Shown here piece after piece: positions 36,801 through 44,484 of a stretch of 64,000 nucleotides of DNA (positions are counted from its first letter, which is position 1; every line of letters starts with the position of its first letter). The stretch comes from Chitinophaga caeni. Lineage in GTDB: Bacteria > Bacteroidota > Bacteroidia > Chitinophagales > Chitinophagaceae. Under the pieces are notes generated by a model. The model had not been told where the DNA came from and ran no database searches. It was given only the letters and a program-made list of their open reading frames with translations. The translations under genes and the position numbers were made by a program. The DNA is taken from the NCBI RefSeq assembly GCF_002557795.1, contig NZ_CP023777.1:2675001-2739000 (forward strand), in the 5' to 3' direction.

Positions 36801-37278
36801 ATAACCCATCTTTATCTAATGCATAAATAATTTCGTCTAGGATTTCTATAACTTCGACCCGCACTAATGGTAGCTTTTTCCCTTTTATCTTCCGGCTAGG
36901 TTCGAATATGTCGACTTCCGGCAACCCCTCCAGAAGCGAAGGGGGAAAAGGTACCTGGTAAAAATGCTCAATGGCGTAACCGATCGATTTTATGTCTTGT
37001 AAAACCTGCGCTTCACCGGGTTCGAATTGATGGTGCAATACTTGCTGCGAATGATACCGGAATGTTTGCAATAAGTATGTTTTTGAAGCCGGTAAGTTTA
37101 ATTCGCGGCAAACATAATTTAAGCGGGAAAAGAAATTAGAAAATTGGATGCTATCCTTCGCTGTTAATTGCTTGCAAATGGCTTCCAGGAGATTGCGCAA
37201 TCGCCTATACTTGCTTTTTATATCGAGCTTGGATTCGAAACAGTTGGTTAATTCCTTGAAATATGCGATCCCGTTCAT
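33823..37278 (-). CDS. Dna2-like nuclease-helicase fusion
   Basis: This 1151-residue protein has an N-terminal region (about 1-290) that is unrecognised. A PD-(D/E)XK/Cas4-like nuclease domain follows, with GRLDYLQVGG and SFVIELKSGRAPF (D...ExK, about 330-365) and a QAFLYQVAIQKIL helix. An SF1B (Upf1/Dna2) helicase occupies about 680-1130. Walker A is FLIVGPPGTGKTSIAL, motif II HLVVDEASQVLEP, motif III IMIGDHKQLPAVV, motif IV/V TPYRAQIALIKRH and DTVERFQGSQRD, and motif VI LNVAITRAKQQLVIIG. I see no tight four-cysteine Fe-S pattern around the nuclease, unlike classical Dna2/AddB. It may act in DNA repair or defence; context gives no defence partners. It is a single gene. Confidence 0.85.
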   Translation of the reverse strand: MNGIAYFKELTNCFESKLDIKSKYRRLRNLLEAICKQLTAKDSIQFSNFFSRLNYVCRELNLPASKTYLLQTFRYHSQQVLHHQFEPGEAQVLQDIKSIGYAIEHFYQVPFPPSLLEGLPEVDIFEPSRKIKGKKLPLVRVEVIEILDEIIYALDKDGLSDEALCISLQRDEYAKNFQQLIWKGAQLNLVDVTVDEDSVYYPEMLILEPNYLVDISSLAECCKEYGSHPLYYIQGRLSAVPNNKHILLGHAANLFLDEFVTAEPGGNVDYADAMKKVFKSLPFEFSTCDDLLLPEKSHDFFKETKQQFLNIQRIVNKSFSEHRINREEGLLEPSFICEQLGIQGRLDYLQVGGKKQDSFVIELKSGRAPFPADDYSLIGMNHRSQAFLYQVAIQKILGVPYKNLYTYILYSKYGQEAANMRLIRPFMANIKEILHLRNEIVSYEHSIVQAADSSHAVSRLLDQVTASNMILPQFLPGKFVQQYIVPQLKEFQAPLQLASPLAKAYFNAFYAFVCREQYLGKAGDPQYDTHRGVSSLWEAAFDDKMELGEILIDLQIMEHQAASGQPYLVLSIPAIDGESLQNFRTGDIVILYQRNQPSDSVANKQIFKAAIEWVQPGKIKLRLRSRQHNLSVLPLESFYAVEHDYIDVSYQHMFRGLYQFLKANRDRASLILGQRQAMMDHERPLKIPFHHSEAITEVVRKAVQANDYFLIVGPPGTGKTSIALRHLISELLADEEEQILLVAYTNRAVDEICASLDCIDSQPGYIRVGSSLSCDPQFQPRLLHQVIAGCQNREEVRNCIKQHRLFVGTVASIAGKMDLFKLKHFHHLVVDEASQVLEPQLLGILTAKDAEHHNAIDKIIMIGDHKQLPAVVLQNDGQAKIKDEKLHACGLTSLNKSLFERWLLMESSKMENRCFAQLTVQGRMHPEIAAFPNRAFYGGALQLVPTQHQIAQLPYLQVPGNNPLASILAKERLMMFASHEQKNAKSNKIHEEEARIVASLVREFYLLYQHNNLSFNPAKTIGIITPYRAQIALIKRHIHSLDIAVLNDIVVDTVERFQGSQRDIILYATCVNQGYQMDYLANMLEGSDPDQVVDRKLNVAITRAKQQLVIIGNPGVLCQHMVYKAFINHIKDKGYFSDFNSVEGSALKTPA

Positions 37279-37413
37279 TGTTGTTATGGCCGTTTTTTCA
37301 GTTCAATGGGCAATGTTACGGTATTTTTGGGGGAATAAATCGGGATAGGGTCGCATTCGTGCCGTATATCGAGGGTGTGAATCGAAGGGATTTACCCATG
37401 GTATGCCTTGGAT

Positions 37414-38877
37414 CTACAGGGTGGATCTCAAAATTTTTATCACGCTCTCCTGTTCTGCGAAATTGAAAGATGTAAACCCGATTCGCAAGGAATTATAATC
37501 TATCCCGGCGGTATTGTATTCACTGCCATCACTCATTTTTAGACCTTTTTTCGCGGCTGCCGCACTGATTTTTTTTAAGGGATGATACAGGAATTTTGTC
37601 CAAACCGACATGCCGCCATTCGGTATTTGAAATTGAATAGCATCTCCAAGTTCATCACCTAGTAACCGGCAAAAATGATCACGGCGCTCATGGTAAATTT
37701 TCTGCACTTTCTGTACGTGCCTGTTCAATGTCCCGTTATCGATAATTGTTGCTAATGCATTTTCTATAAAGGAATTGCCTTGCCAGTCAATGATGCGACG
37801 GTATTGTGCCGCTTGTTGAATGAAATTCTTCGGTCCCACCATGAATCCTGCCCTGACGGCGGGAACGAGTAATTTATTCAACGTTCCTATATAAATAACA
37901 TTTCCATGATCGTCTAAGCTAGCCATAGGCAATATAGGGTTACTGTTATAATGATAATCGTAATCATAGTCATCTTCCAGTATCGCGAACCGGTATTTGG
38001 CGGCTAAGGCCAGCAATTGTAACCTCCGCTCTGGGGATAGCGTTACCGTGGTGGGATGATGATGGTGGGGTATGACATATAACAATTTGGGTGATGTTTT
38101 CTTGCAGATGCGCTCCAGGTTTTCTACCTGTAAACCGTCATTATCCACGGGCACTTGGATTAACTTCGCGCCGGCGGTTTTAAAAGTATCGTTGGCTATG
38201 AAATATCCCGGTTCCCCTACGATCACGGTGTCCCCGGGTTTGATGAGGACTTTACAAGCCAAGTATATGCCCATCTGCGCACCGTTTGTTACCATCAGGT
38301 TATCTTCCCCGATTTTTAAACCACGGGAGTTATGCAAGTAATTTTTTAGTGCATCCAGTAATGGTGCCGGGCCAAAGTGGGAACCGTACCTTAAATATGG
38401 TTGAAATGAAGCCAGGCTTACTTGCCGTTTGGCTTCGCGCAGGAGAGCTTCTAAAGGCGCAAGCCTGGGATCCGGAAACCCATCGTAAATCCGGTATGGG
38501 AAATATCCACCCTGTACAGGGTTAATAAACTGGAAGGGGAGTTCATTGAGCGGAAAATTACCTGTTGTTGCCGCGGCATTGCCGGTATTAGTATTCCCTA
38601 ATTCCCTGGGCTGTATCCCGGGCAATTTTCCCGAGATAAAATAACCTACCCTCGCCCTGATCTCGATCCAATCTTGCGCCGCGAGTTCCTCGTATGCTGC
38701 ATTTACAGTATTCCTGTTGATAGACAGTTGCTTGGCTAAATCCCTTGAACTAGGCAATTTGCTCCCCATTTTAAAGATACCGCGCCTTACCAGCATGATG
38801 ATCGCGTTGCTGATTTGGAGGTACACCGGTGTATCCGATTGTTTATCAATTGACAATAATTCACCTAATGATATCAT
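37414..38877 (-). CDS. MocR/PdxR-type GntR-aminotransferase regulator
   Basis: This 487-residue regulator has an N-terminal GntR winged helix (about 10-78: LQISNAIIMLVRRGIFKMGS, then LPSSRDLAKQLSINRNTVNAAYEEL). It is joined to a fold-type I aminotransferase-like domain (about 110-480). Visible are NGAQMGIYLACKVLI, VGEPGYF, ILEDDYDYDYHY and the PLP lysine in YIGTLNKLLVPAVRAGF. MocR proteins bind PLP and control vitamin B6 or amino-compound genes. The gene is divergent from an AhpD-like gene 105 bp away; MocR regulators commonly control the adjacent divergent gene, which is an inference here. Confidence 0.92.
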   Translation of the reverse strand: MISLGELLSIDKQSDTPVYLQISNAIIMLVRRGIFKMGSKLPSSRDLAKQLSINRNTVNAAYEELAAQDWIEIRARVGYFISGKLPGIQPRELGNTNTGNAAATTGNFPLNELPFQFINPVQGGYFPYRIYDGFPDPRLAPLEALLREAKRQVSLASFQPYLRYGSHFGPAPLLDALKNYLHNSRGLKIGEDNLMVTNGAQMGIYLACKVLIKPGDTVIVGEPGYFIANDTFKTAGAKLIQVPVDNDGLQVENLERICKKTSPKLLYVIPHHHHPTTVTLSPERRLQLLALAAKYRFAILEDDYDYDYHYNSNPILPMASLDDHGNVIYIGTLNKLLVPAVRAGFMVGPKNFIQQAAQYRRIIDWQGNSFIENALATIIDNGTLNRHVQKVQKIYHERRDHFCRLLGDELGDAIQFQIPNGGMSVWTKFLYHPLKKISAAAAKKGLKMSDGSEYNTAGIDYNSLRIGFTSFNFAEQESVIKILRSTL

Positions 38878-38981
38878 AACTGGTCTATCTACTATATTAA
38901 AACTGGACTACTGTAATATACCAATAAAGGTAGAGATTTGCAGGGTAATTAATTCTTTGATATTTATAAAATATTGTTGAG

Positions 38982-39428
38982 ATGAGTACTAGATTCCGTA
39001 TGGGACATGTTTTACCTAAGCCTTATAAGGCCTTGGTAGCTTTGGAAAATACTTTGGCCGAATTTTCATTGAGCGCGGTAGAACAGGAATACATCCGTAT
39101 CCGTGCCTCCCAAATAAATGGCTGTGGATATTGCTTGGACGAGCATTTTCATGATGCTTTACAAAAGGGGGCCGACTTACAAAAACTTGTTGTTTTAGCT
39201 GCTTGGCGGGAAGCGGGCGATGTCTTGACAACTGAAGAAAAGTTAATTGTACAAATTACCGAGGAGGTTACAATCATGGGGCCGGATGGTTTACCTGGTG
39301 ATACCTATGAGAAGGCAATTGCGTTAATGGGGCAAACGAAAGTGGCTGAAATCATTATGTGCGTAGGCGTGATAAACATTTGGAACAGGATAGGGGTCAG
39401 TACGCATTTAAACCCGGTGAAGCGGTAG
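38982..39428 (+). CDS. AhpD/carboxymuconolactone-decarboxylase-like protein
   Basis: This 148-residue all-helical protein of the CMD/AhpD-like family has the redox-site motif CGYCLDEHFHDAL (CxxC...H) at about residues 48-60 preceded by IRASQING. The C-terminal half (LTTEEKLIVQITEEVTI, then KVAEIIMCVGVINIWNRIGV) completes the fold. Family members reduce peroxides or act as decarboxylases; the CxxC favours an alkylhydroperoxidase-like activity. It is divergently transcribed from the MocR regulator and followed by a terminator. Confidence 0.9.
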   Translation: MSTRFRMGHVLPKPYKALVALENTLAEFSLSAVEQEYIRIRASQINGCGYCLDEHFHDALQKGADLQKLVVLAAWREAGDVLTTEEKLIVQITEEVTIMGPDGLPGDTYEKAIALMGQTKVAEIIMCVGVINIWNRIGVSTHLNPVKR

Positions 39429-39466
39429 CTAAGTATAACACCATTCATGCTATATTTTCAAAGGAT

Positions 39467-39492
39467 CACCCTGCAAAGGGTGGTTTTTTTTT
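39467..39492 (+). terminator. Terminator after the AhpD-like gene
   Basis: CACCCT (39467-39472), loop GCAA, AGGGTG (39477-39482), then a run of nine Ts. Confidence 0.85.
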
Positions 39493-39530
39493 ATAACTGA
39501 TCGTTGTCAGTTTTAGTTTGACCACCATCA

Positions 39531-39561
39531 TTTGCCAAGAATTAATTGCAAACTACTTTTG
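39531..39561 (+). promoter_or_regulatory. Orphan promoter before a candidate small RNA
   Basis: TTTG (39531-39534), 19 nt, TACTTTTG (39554-39561): an ideal Bacteroidota promoter that does not precede a convincing protein gene. Confidence 0.55.
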
Positions 39562-39568
39562 TATACAT

Positions 39569-39757
39569 AACCGGTGGCATAATACCGGTATCAACATAAG
39601 TTCTTATAAGTTACTTCATACACCAAAACAAGCAGCAACCTGGCGGATATATACACGCCGGGTTGCTTACCGGGAAGTTGGAATTATTTTGCGTCATACA
39701 CATTACCCATATTTAGAGAATAACCTGCTGGGTCGATCCCGGCAGGTTGTTTTTTTG
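39569..39757 (+). ncRNA. Candidate small structured RNA
   Basis: From the predicted start after the promoter at 39531-39561 to a strong terminator the transcript would be about 190 nt. It contains ACCGGT-8 nt-ACCGGT near its 5' end. The stem GCAACCTGGCG (39635-39645) pairs with CGCCGGGTTGC (39656-39666). The final terminator is AACCTGC...GCAGGTT (39722-39748) plus seven Ts. An in-frame ORF of 86 codons overlaps but is rich in rare-looking residue patterns and starts upstream of the promoter's start. I do not recognise the RNA family. Confidence 0.45.
39722..39757 (+). terminator. Terminator of the candidate small RNA
   Basis: AACCTGC (39722-39728) and GCAGGTT (39742-39748) with an inner GGG/CCC pairing and a T-run. 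Confidence 0.8.
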
Positions 39758-39808
39758 CTGCACGGCGTGTACAACTAGTTAATAAGAATTGAACATATAT
39801 ACATTGCT

Positions 39809-39994
39809 TTAGTATTCATCATTGTCCCCCAATGCAAACCACAGGTATCCTCCTGTGGTTTTTTTGATATGATAATAATCATCGGTGGATTGATGCTTAT
39901 CATAGTCCGGCATATCGGGCAGCGGCAATTTTGCATTGTCAATTTTCGTTGTAGCGTGTCCGGGATAAAGGAATTTGGAAAGATCAATGATCAT
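39809..39994 (-). CDS. Possible 61-residue hypothetical protein
   Basis: From the ATG complementary to 39992-39994 the frame reads MIIDLSKFLYPGHATTKIDN and ends YLWFALGDNDEY before a stop. The composition is protein-like (balanced charges, aromatic-rich end), unlike most shadow frames. The hairpin at 39836-39866 lies inside the gene. MITE copy C begins only 7 bp upstream of the start, so its promoter may have been displaced or replaced. No family recognised; it might be a remnant. Confidence 0.35.
   Translation of the reverse strand: MIIDLSKFLYPGHATTKIDNAKLPLPDMPDYDKHQSTDDYYHIKKTTGGYLWFALGDNDEY
39836..39866 (+). terminator. Hairpin with T-run (plus strand)
   Basis: AAACCACAGG (39836-39845) and CCTGTGGTTT (39852-39861) make a perfect 10-bp stem followed by Ts, a plus-strand terminator shape. 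It overlaps the possible minus-strand ORF 39809-39994, so one of the two readings may be wrong. Confidence 0.6.
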
Positions 39995-40001
39995 ATTGTA
40001 A

Positions 40002-40323
40002 CATTGCTGTCCGACTAAAATTGCATTAAATATACTTGGATTCCTTACCTGTTCAAGGATATAAGCGAATGATGATCTATTCAGCCCAGCCAACAAAACT
40101 GTGGAACTTCGCACTGTTGATAGCGAACGGTAGCTGGGTCATACAGTAGTACAAAAGCTGGATCGAGCGATCAAATTGGCGGCCGTGATGGCCAATTTGT
40201 GCCCTTTTTTGGTACTCGTTTTTGGGCAAGCAAAAAAGTACAAGAAACGAGCAGATGAACATTGAATCGAACTATTGAGGGATCAAATTGCTCCCCGGTT
40301 AAAATTTAGTCGGACAATAATGA
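40002..40323 (-). mobile_element. TIR element (MITE-like), copy C
   Basis: A 322-bp copy in the same orientation as B. Ends CATTGCTGTCCGACTAAAA and, inverted, TCATTATTGTCCGACTAAA. Flanking repeats TATTGTAA (39994-40001) and TTTTGTAA (40324-40331) agree at 7 of 8 positions. Best-preserved ends of the three copies. Confidence 0.82.
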
Positions 40324-40465
40324 TTTTGTAACAATTAAATTGTAGCGACATGAAATTTCAATGGTTTATACCATATTATTATCAGCATGTGCAGCTCCCA
40401 AAAAATTAAGAATAGTAGAAAAATTCATTTTATAAATCAATAACTATGGCTTTTAGAATGTTCCC

Positions 40466-41518
40466 TCAACGGATGGCTTGATGCGCGATTTGCTCTAGGG
40501 TTTTCTCATTGACCAGTTGAATTTTTCCCTTGGTAATATCAATGAGCTCCTCTTCCTTGAAGTCGTGTAAAGTTCGTATCAACGACTCGGTAGCAGTACC
40601 CGCTATGGAGGCAAGCTCATCCCTAGGGATAGATATTTTAAAAGGAACGGATTTGTCGCCCTGGTATTTATTGCGCAGGTGAATAAGGGCAGTAGCCACT
40701 TTATTTCTTAATGAATTGTATGCTAAACTTACCAGCCGCTCTTCTTTCTCCGTCAGGTTATGAGCCATCATGACTAATAATCGCCGCGCGATTTCGGGTG
40801 AATTATCGAGTAATTGTTCCGCATCTTCTTTAGGAATTACGATCAGTTCGGTTTCTTCCATGGTGATGGCGGTGGCGAGGTAAGGCGTTTCTTCCAGCAG
40901 CGCCATATACCCGAAGAAATCCTTACCGCGGTATAAACCTATAACCAACTCTTTCCCATCCGGGTGCGACTTTACCGTTTTTACTTTCCCTGATTTGATG
41001 TAATATAAATCCCTGGGAGTTCCGCCCTGTTTATAAACCGTTTCATAGGCGGCCAAACGGATGGAATTACGGTTTTTAATCAACATTTTGATCGCTATTT
41101 CAGCCGACATATTTTCTTTATGTTGATGGGAATATGCTTTGCGAAGCTGTTCTTGCTTTTGTATTCTATTGGAAACAAGACCCAACAGTTCTTCATTATC
41201 AAATGGGGAAACTAAAAAGTCATCCGCACCGAGGTTCATCGCTTTACGGAAAGCGGCCGAATCCCATTGTTCATGGTAAATAATAAAGGGAATCGTAGAT
41301 AGGAAATTATCTTTTCTGAATGCATGCAGAACACCGAATCCATCTATAACCGGCATTCTTAAGTGGCAAATAACTACCTGGGGTTGGAAAGCTAGCGCTT
41401 GCTGAATCCCGGCATGACCTTCTTGTACAGGCATCACTTCGTACCCGGCCAACTTCAAGATGCTTTGAAGTGTAAGCAACAGTTTTTCATCGTGGCTAAT
41501 CAGCAGCACTTTATGCAT
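40466..41518 (-). CDS. Degenerate receiver-Crp/Fnr fusion regulator
   Basis: The frame opens at 41617, but the ATG complementary to 41516-41518 gives the receiver's natural start (MHKVLLISHDEKLLL), 350 residues. Residues 1-120 have a receiver fold, but QVVICHLRMPVIDG puts His where the phospho-accepting Asp belongs. The Thr/Ser position reads PFIIYHE, and the conserved Lys before Pro is Ser (FLVSPF). The acidic pair (DE in SHDE) is kept. Residues about 150-260 form a cNMP-type barrel (YYIKSGKVKTVKS, GLYRGKDFFGYMALLEE). The C-terminal winged helix has SIPRDELASIAGTATESLIR. Receiver-Crp fusions are known in Bacteroidota; this one cannot be phosphorylated in the ordinary way. Confidence 0.85.
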   Translation of the reverse strand: MHKVLLISHDEKLLLTLQSILKLAGYEVMPVQEGHAGIQQALAFQPQVVICHLRMPVIDGFGVLHAFRKDNFLSTIPFIIYHEQWDSAAFRKAMNLGADDFLVSPFDNEELLGLVSNRIQKQEQLRKAYSHQHKENMSAEIAIKMLIKNRNSIRLAAYETVYKQGGTPRDLYYIKSGKVKTVKSHPDGKELVIGLYRGKDFFGYMALLEETPYLATAITMEETELIVIPKEDAEQLLDNSPEIARRLLVMMAHNLTEKEERLVSLAYNSLRNKVATALIHLRNKYQGDKSVPFKISIPRDELASIAGTATESLIRTLHDFKEEELIDITKGKIQLVNEKTLEQIAHQAIR

Positions 41519-41626
41519 AACCCGGATTTTACTTTCAACAATTGTAGAAATAAAATGTTCAATATCAACATTTCCTGTAAAAATTTGGAAATGTAGTACA
41601 AATCCGGGTTTATGCAAAAACGGATA

Positions 41627-44287
41627 TTATTTTATTTCCCAATGGTAATCGCCGGAACCACGTTCAATAGCGTCACTACCGGAAATTTCAACCTTATGGC
41701 CGTTTTCAATTATTTTCTGTCCTTTTTTTATATCAATTTGTATCAAGGCTTTTGCACCGGGCGGAACGCTAAAATGATAATCGATTTTCTTCTTTTTCCT
41801 TTTCCAAGTAGAGATAATTTCGCCGTACCGCGATTGGTAACTGGATTCGTAACTATCCAGGCCGGTAACGAAATGTGGTTTCAGATAGAATTGCTCGAAG
41901 CCGGGATGTTCCGCTACCGGTAAAATGCCACCGATTCCTTTAAACAACCATGCGCCGATCTCCCCGAACATGATATGGTTTTTAGAAATATCCGAGGTGG
42001 CATCGAGCGGCCAGTTTTCAAATAATGTAGTAGCGCCATTTTGGATCCACCATCCCCAGGAAGGAAAATCCCTTTGTGCCGCTATCTTGTAAGCAACATC
42101 CGCATAGCCATTTTGGCTGAGTGCATTTAAAATAGCCTTGGTGCCGAGCAAACCTACATCGAGGTGATAATTATCTGCTGCTACCCGTTCCGCCAATTTG
42201 GCCGCAATTTTAGCTTGCAAACTATCGGGCACAATACCCCAAAACAATGGCACGCTCAATGCTGTTTGAACACCGTCAGCGTAGACTCCCGTTTCGGCAT
42301 TATAAAATTCCTTGTGAAAGGCCGTTTTAATTTTTTCTGCCAAGGCATTGTAATGTTCCCAATCTCCCGATTTGCCGAAAAGCTTTGCCGCTGTTGCAAG
42401 TATTTTTACATCGGCATAATAATACGCGGTGGACGTTAAGGCCACGGGTGTTCTTGACTTCACCGGTACCCAATCGCCCAGTCCCCATGTTGTAACGCCT
42501 GTCGGACTTATCCTGTCAATATAATTTACATAACTCTTGATATGCCCGTACGATTTTTTCAATAATTGGGCATCTCCGTAAAAAAGGTAAATGTTCCATG
42601 GGATGACCGCGATGGTACTGGTCCAATCCGGTCCATTTCCCCATTCGTAGCCCCATCCGCCTGTCGGGATGATGGATGGTAACACCCCGTTAGGTTGTTG
42701 TTCATCGCGGTGATCGGCTAACCATTTTTCATATACGGTGATACCATCAAAATTGTACAATCCTGTTTCTACCGCGATAGCCGCATCACCTGTCCAGCCG
42801 TTTTTCTCCCGCTGCGGACAATCGGTGGGATACCCGAACAGGTTTGATAAATAAGATTGATTGGTGGCAGCCCAAATTTTATTGATCACCGGATCGGAGG
42901 TGTGCAGCTTGCCGATAGGTTTTACATCGCTATGCATGAAATAACCTTTTACATCTTCGCGTTGTAAAGAAATAGGTTGATCACTGCTTACCTCGATATA
43001 TTGAAATCCTTTGTAATTAAATTTCGGCATAAAAAATTCCCGGCCATTTCCCGATAAGATGTAAATATCTTCCTGGAAAGGATCCGTACTATCTTTCGGG
43101 CGGTAATGGACGATGATGTTTGATAAATCGACATGACCTAAACTATCGAGTAATTCGCCGTGTTTCACGCGGATTACTGTTCCCGGTTTACCGGAAACCT
43201 GTATGCTGCTGATCCCGGCAATATTTTCGCCGATATCAAAAACGTAGTTGCTATCCGAGAATTTCTTCATGTTAACAGCCGGAATTTCCCGGGTGATCCG
43301 GATCGGTTGCATACTTTGCGCCACGATGTTGCCAGATGGCGCCGACCGGTAAATGGGGCCATGCCAAGTGCTATCAGCAAATCCCGGCTTGTTCCAACCC
43401 GGTTGTTCCAAGCGTGCATCATAATGTTCCGCCGTATAAATGCTGTTGAATAGGGTGGGGCCTAAAGTCCATTTCCATTCCCTGCCTGTACCGATCGTTT
43501 CCGTACTTCCATCTTCAAACATGAGCCGGATATCCATGCAGAATGCTGGTCTATTGCGCCAAGGCGCCTGGTCGAAAAACCAAACCGCGGTAGATTGGTG
43601 ATTGTACCAGCCATTGCCCAGCTCCACTCCAACAACATTTTCACCTGGTAGTAAATGATCAGTGATATCATAGGTAACATATAAATTTCTCCTATCAAAA
43701 CGGGTGTACATCGGGTCCAGTTGATGATCCCCGATCCGTTTACCATTTACGTACATTTCGTATAAACCGGCCACCGCGATATAAGCCCGTGCTGATTTTA
43801 TTTTCTTATGGTTGATAAAGCTCCGCCGGAATAAGGGAGCTCTTTTTTCATCCTTTGAATACCTGTCGCTAATCCATGAGCCTTGCCAGTCACTTTGATG
43901 CATCATACCGGTTTCAAAAGTGGAAATTACCGCCTCACTTTTTTTTCCGTCCCTGCCCCAGGTTTCCACGCTCCAATAATAGCGGGTGAATGATTGTAGT
44001 TCGGGGCCGGAGTAACTGGTTAAGATACCGGGAGAATGTTGTCGCCCGCTTGTCCATAAAGGCTGATTTTTTAAGCTGCTTGGATCCGTGGCGAGGCATA
44101 CGCGGTAGGCTTCCTGTTGGTAGTTATCATTTCCCGACCCTGTTTCCTGCCACGAGAAACGCGGTTGGGGAACATCGATCCCCAATGGTGTTTCTAAGTA
44201 TTCCACGCGAAGGTTCCGTGGTTGTGAATAACTTGGTTGCATGATCGATATTATTCCGATAAGAAGTCCTGCCAGCTTACGTTTCAT
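41627..44287 (-). CDS. Alpha-L-rhamnosidase, GH78
   Basis: This 886-residue exported enzyme has a signal peptide at about residues 1-21 (AGLLIGIISIMQPSYSQ). N-terminal beta-sandwich domains follow (LRVEYLETPLGIDVPQPRFSW; the LNGKRIGDHQLDPMYTRFD-type lectin-like module at about 175-210). The (alpha/alpha)6 catalytic barrel is at about 460-800 with the family block YPTDCPQREKNGWTGDAAIA, which carries the catalytic acid Glu and its Asp partners. A C-terminal beta domain ends the protein. It releases terminal rhamnose from plant or bacterial polysaccharides in the periplasm. It is convergent with the regulator at 40466 and divergent from the GH20 gene. Confidence 0.95.
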   Translation of the reverse strand: MKRKLAGLLIGIISIMQPSYSQPRNLRVEYLETPLGIDVPQPRFSWQETGSGNDNYQQEAYRVCLATDPSSLKNQPLWTSGRQHSPGILTSYSGPELQSFTRYYWSVETWGRDGKKSEAVISTFETGMMHQSDWQGSWISDRYSKDEKRAPLFRRSFINHKKIKSARAYIAVAGLYEMYVNGKRIGDHQLDPMYTRFDRRNLYVTYDITDHLLPGENVVGVELGNGWYNHQSTAVWFFDQAPWRNRPAFCMDIRLMFEDGSTETIGTGREWKWTLGPTLFNSIYTAEHYDARLEQPGWNKPGFADSTWHGPIYRSAPSGNIVAQSMQPIRITREIPAVNMKKFSDSNYVFDIGENIAGISSIQVSGKPGTVIRVKHGELLDSLGHVDLSNIIVHYRPKDSTDPFQEDIYILSGNGREFFMPKFNYKGFQYIEVSSDQPISLQREDVKGYFMHSDVKPIGKLHTSDPVINKIWAATNQSYLSNLFGYPTDCPQREKNGWTGDAAIAVETGLYNFDGITVYEKWLADHRDEQQPNGVLPSIIPTGGWGYEWGNGPDWTSTIAVIPWNIYLFYGDAQLLKKSYGHIKSYVNYIDRISPTGVTTWGLGDWVPVKSRTPVALTSTAYYYADVKILATAAKLFGKSGDWEHYNALAEKIKTAFHKEFYNAETGVYADGVQTALSVPLFWGIVPDSLQAKIAAKLAERVAADNYHLDVGLLGTKAILNALSQNGYADVAYKIAAQRDFPSWGWWIQNGATTLFENWPLDATSDISKNHIMFGEIGAWLFKGIGGILPVAEHPGFEQFYLKPHFVTGLDSYESSYQSRYGEIISTWKRKKKKIDYHFSVPPGAKALIQIDIKKGQKIIENGHKVEISGSDAIERGSGDYHWEIK

Positions 44288-44484
44288 GTTTTATCATTTT
44301 CCCGGTAGAATTTGTGGAACCGGTATCTAGTCAAGGTAATTAACGCCGCAAAATCGCGTTTTTCATCGATAAGATGATGGATTATTCTATGGTAATAATA
44401 GCTTTTTATCCCGGTATAAAAGAATATGAAGAATGCTTAGAATGCTCTAATAAATTTTGTATGTTGTTCTCAAAATTGTGTGAC

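Noticed and set aside
39518-39778. 86-codon plus-strand ORF
   Set aside because: It spans the promoter, stem and terminator of the candidate small RNA, has unlikely composition and starts before the predicted transcription start.
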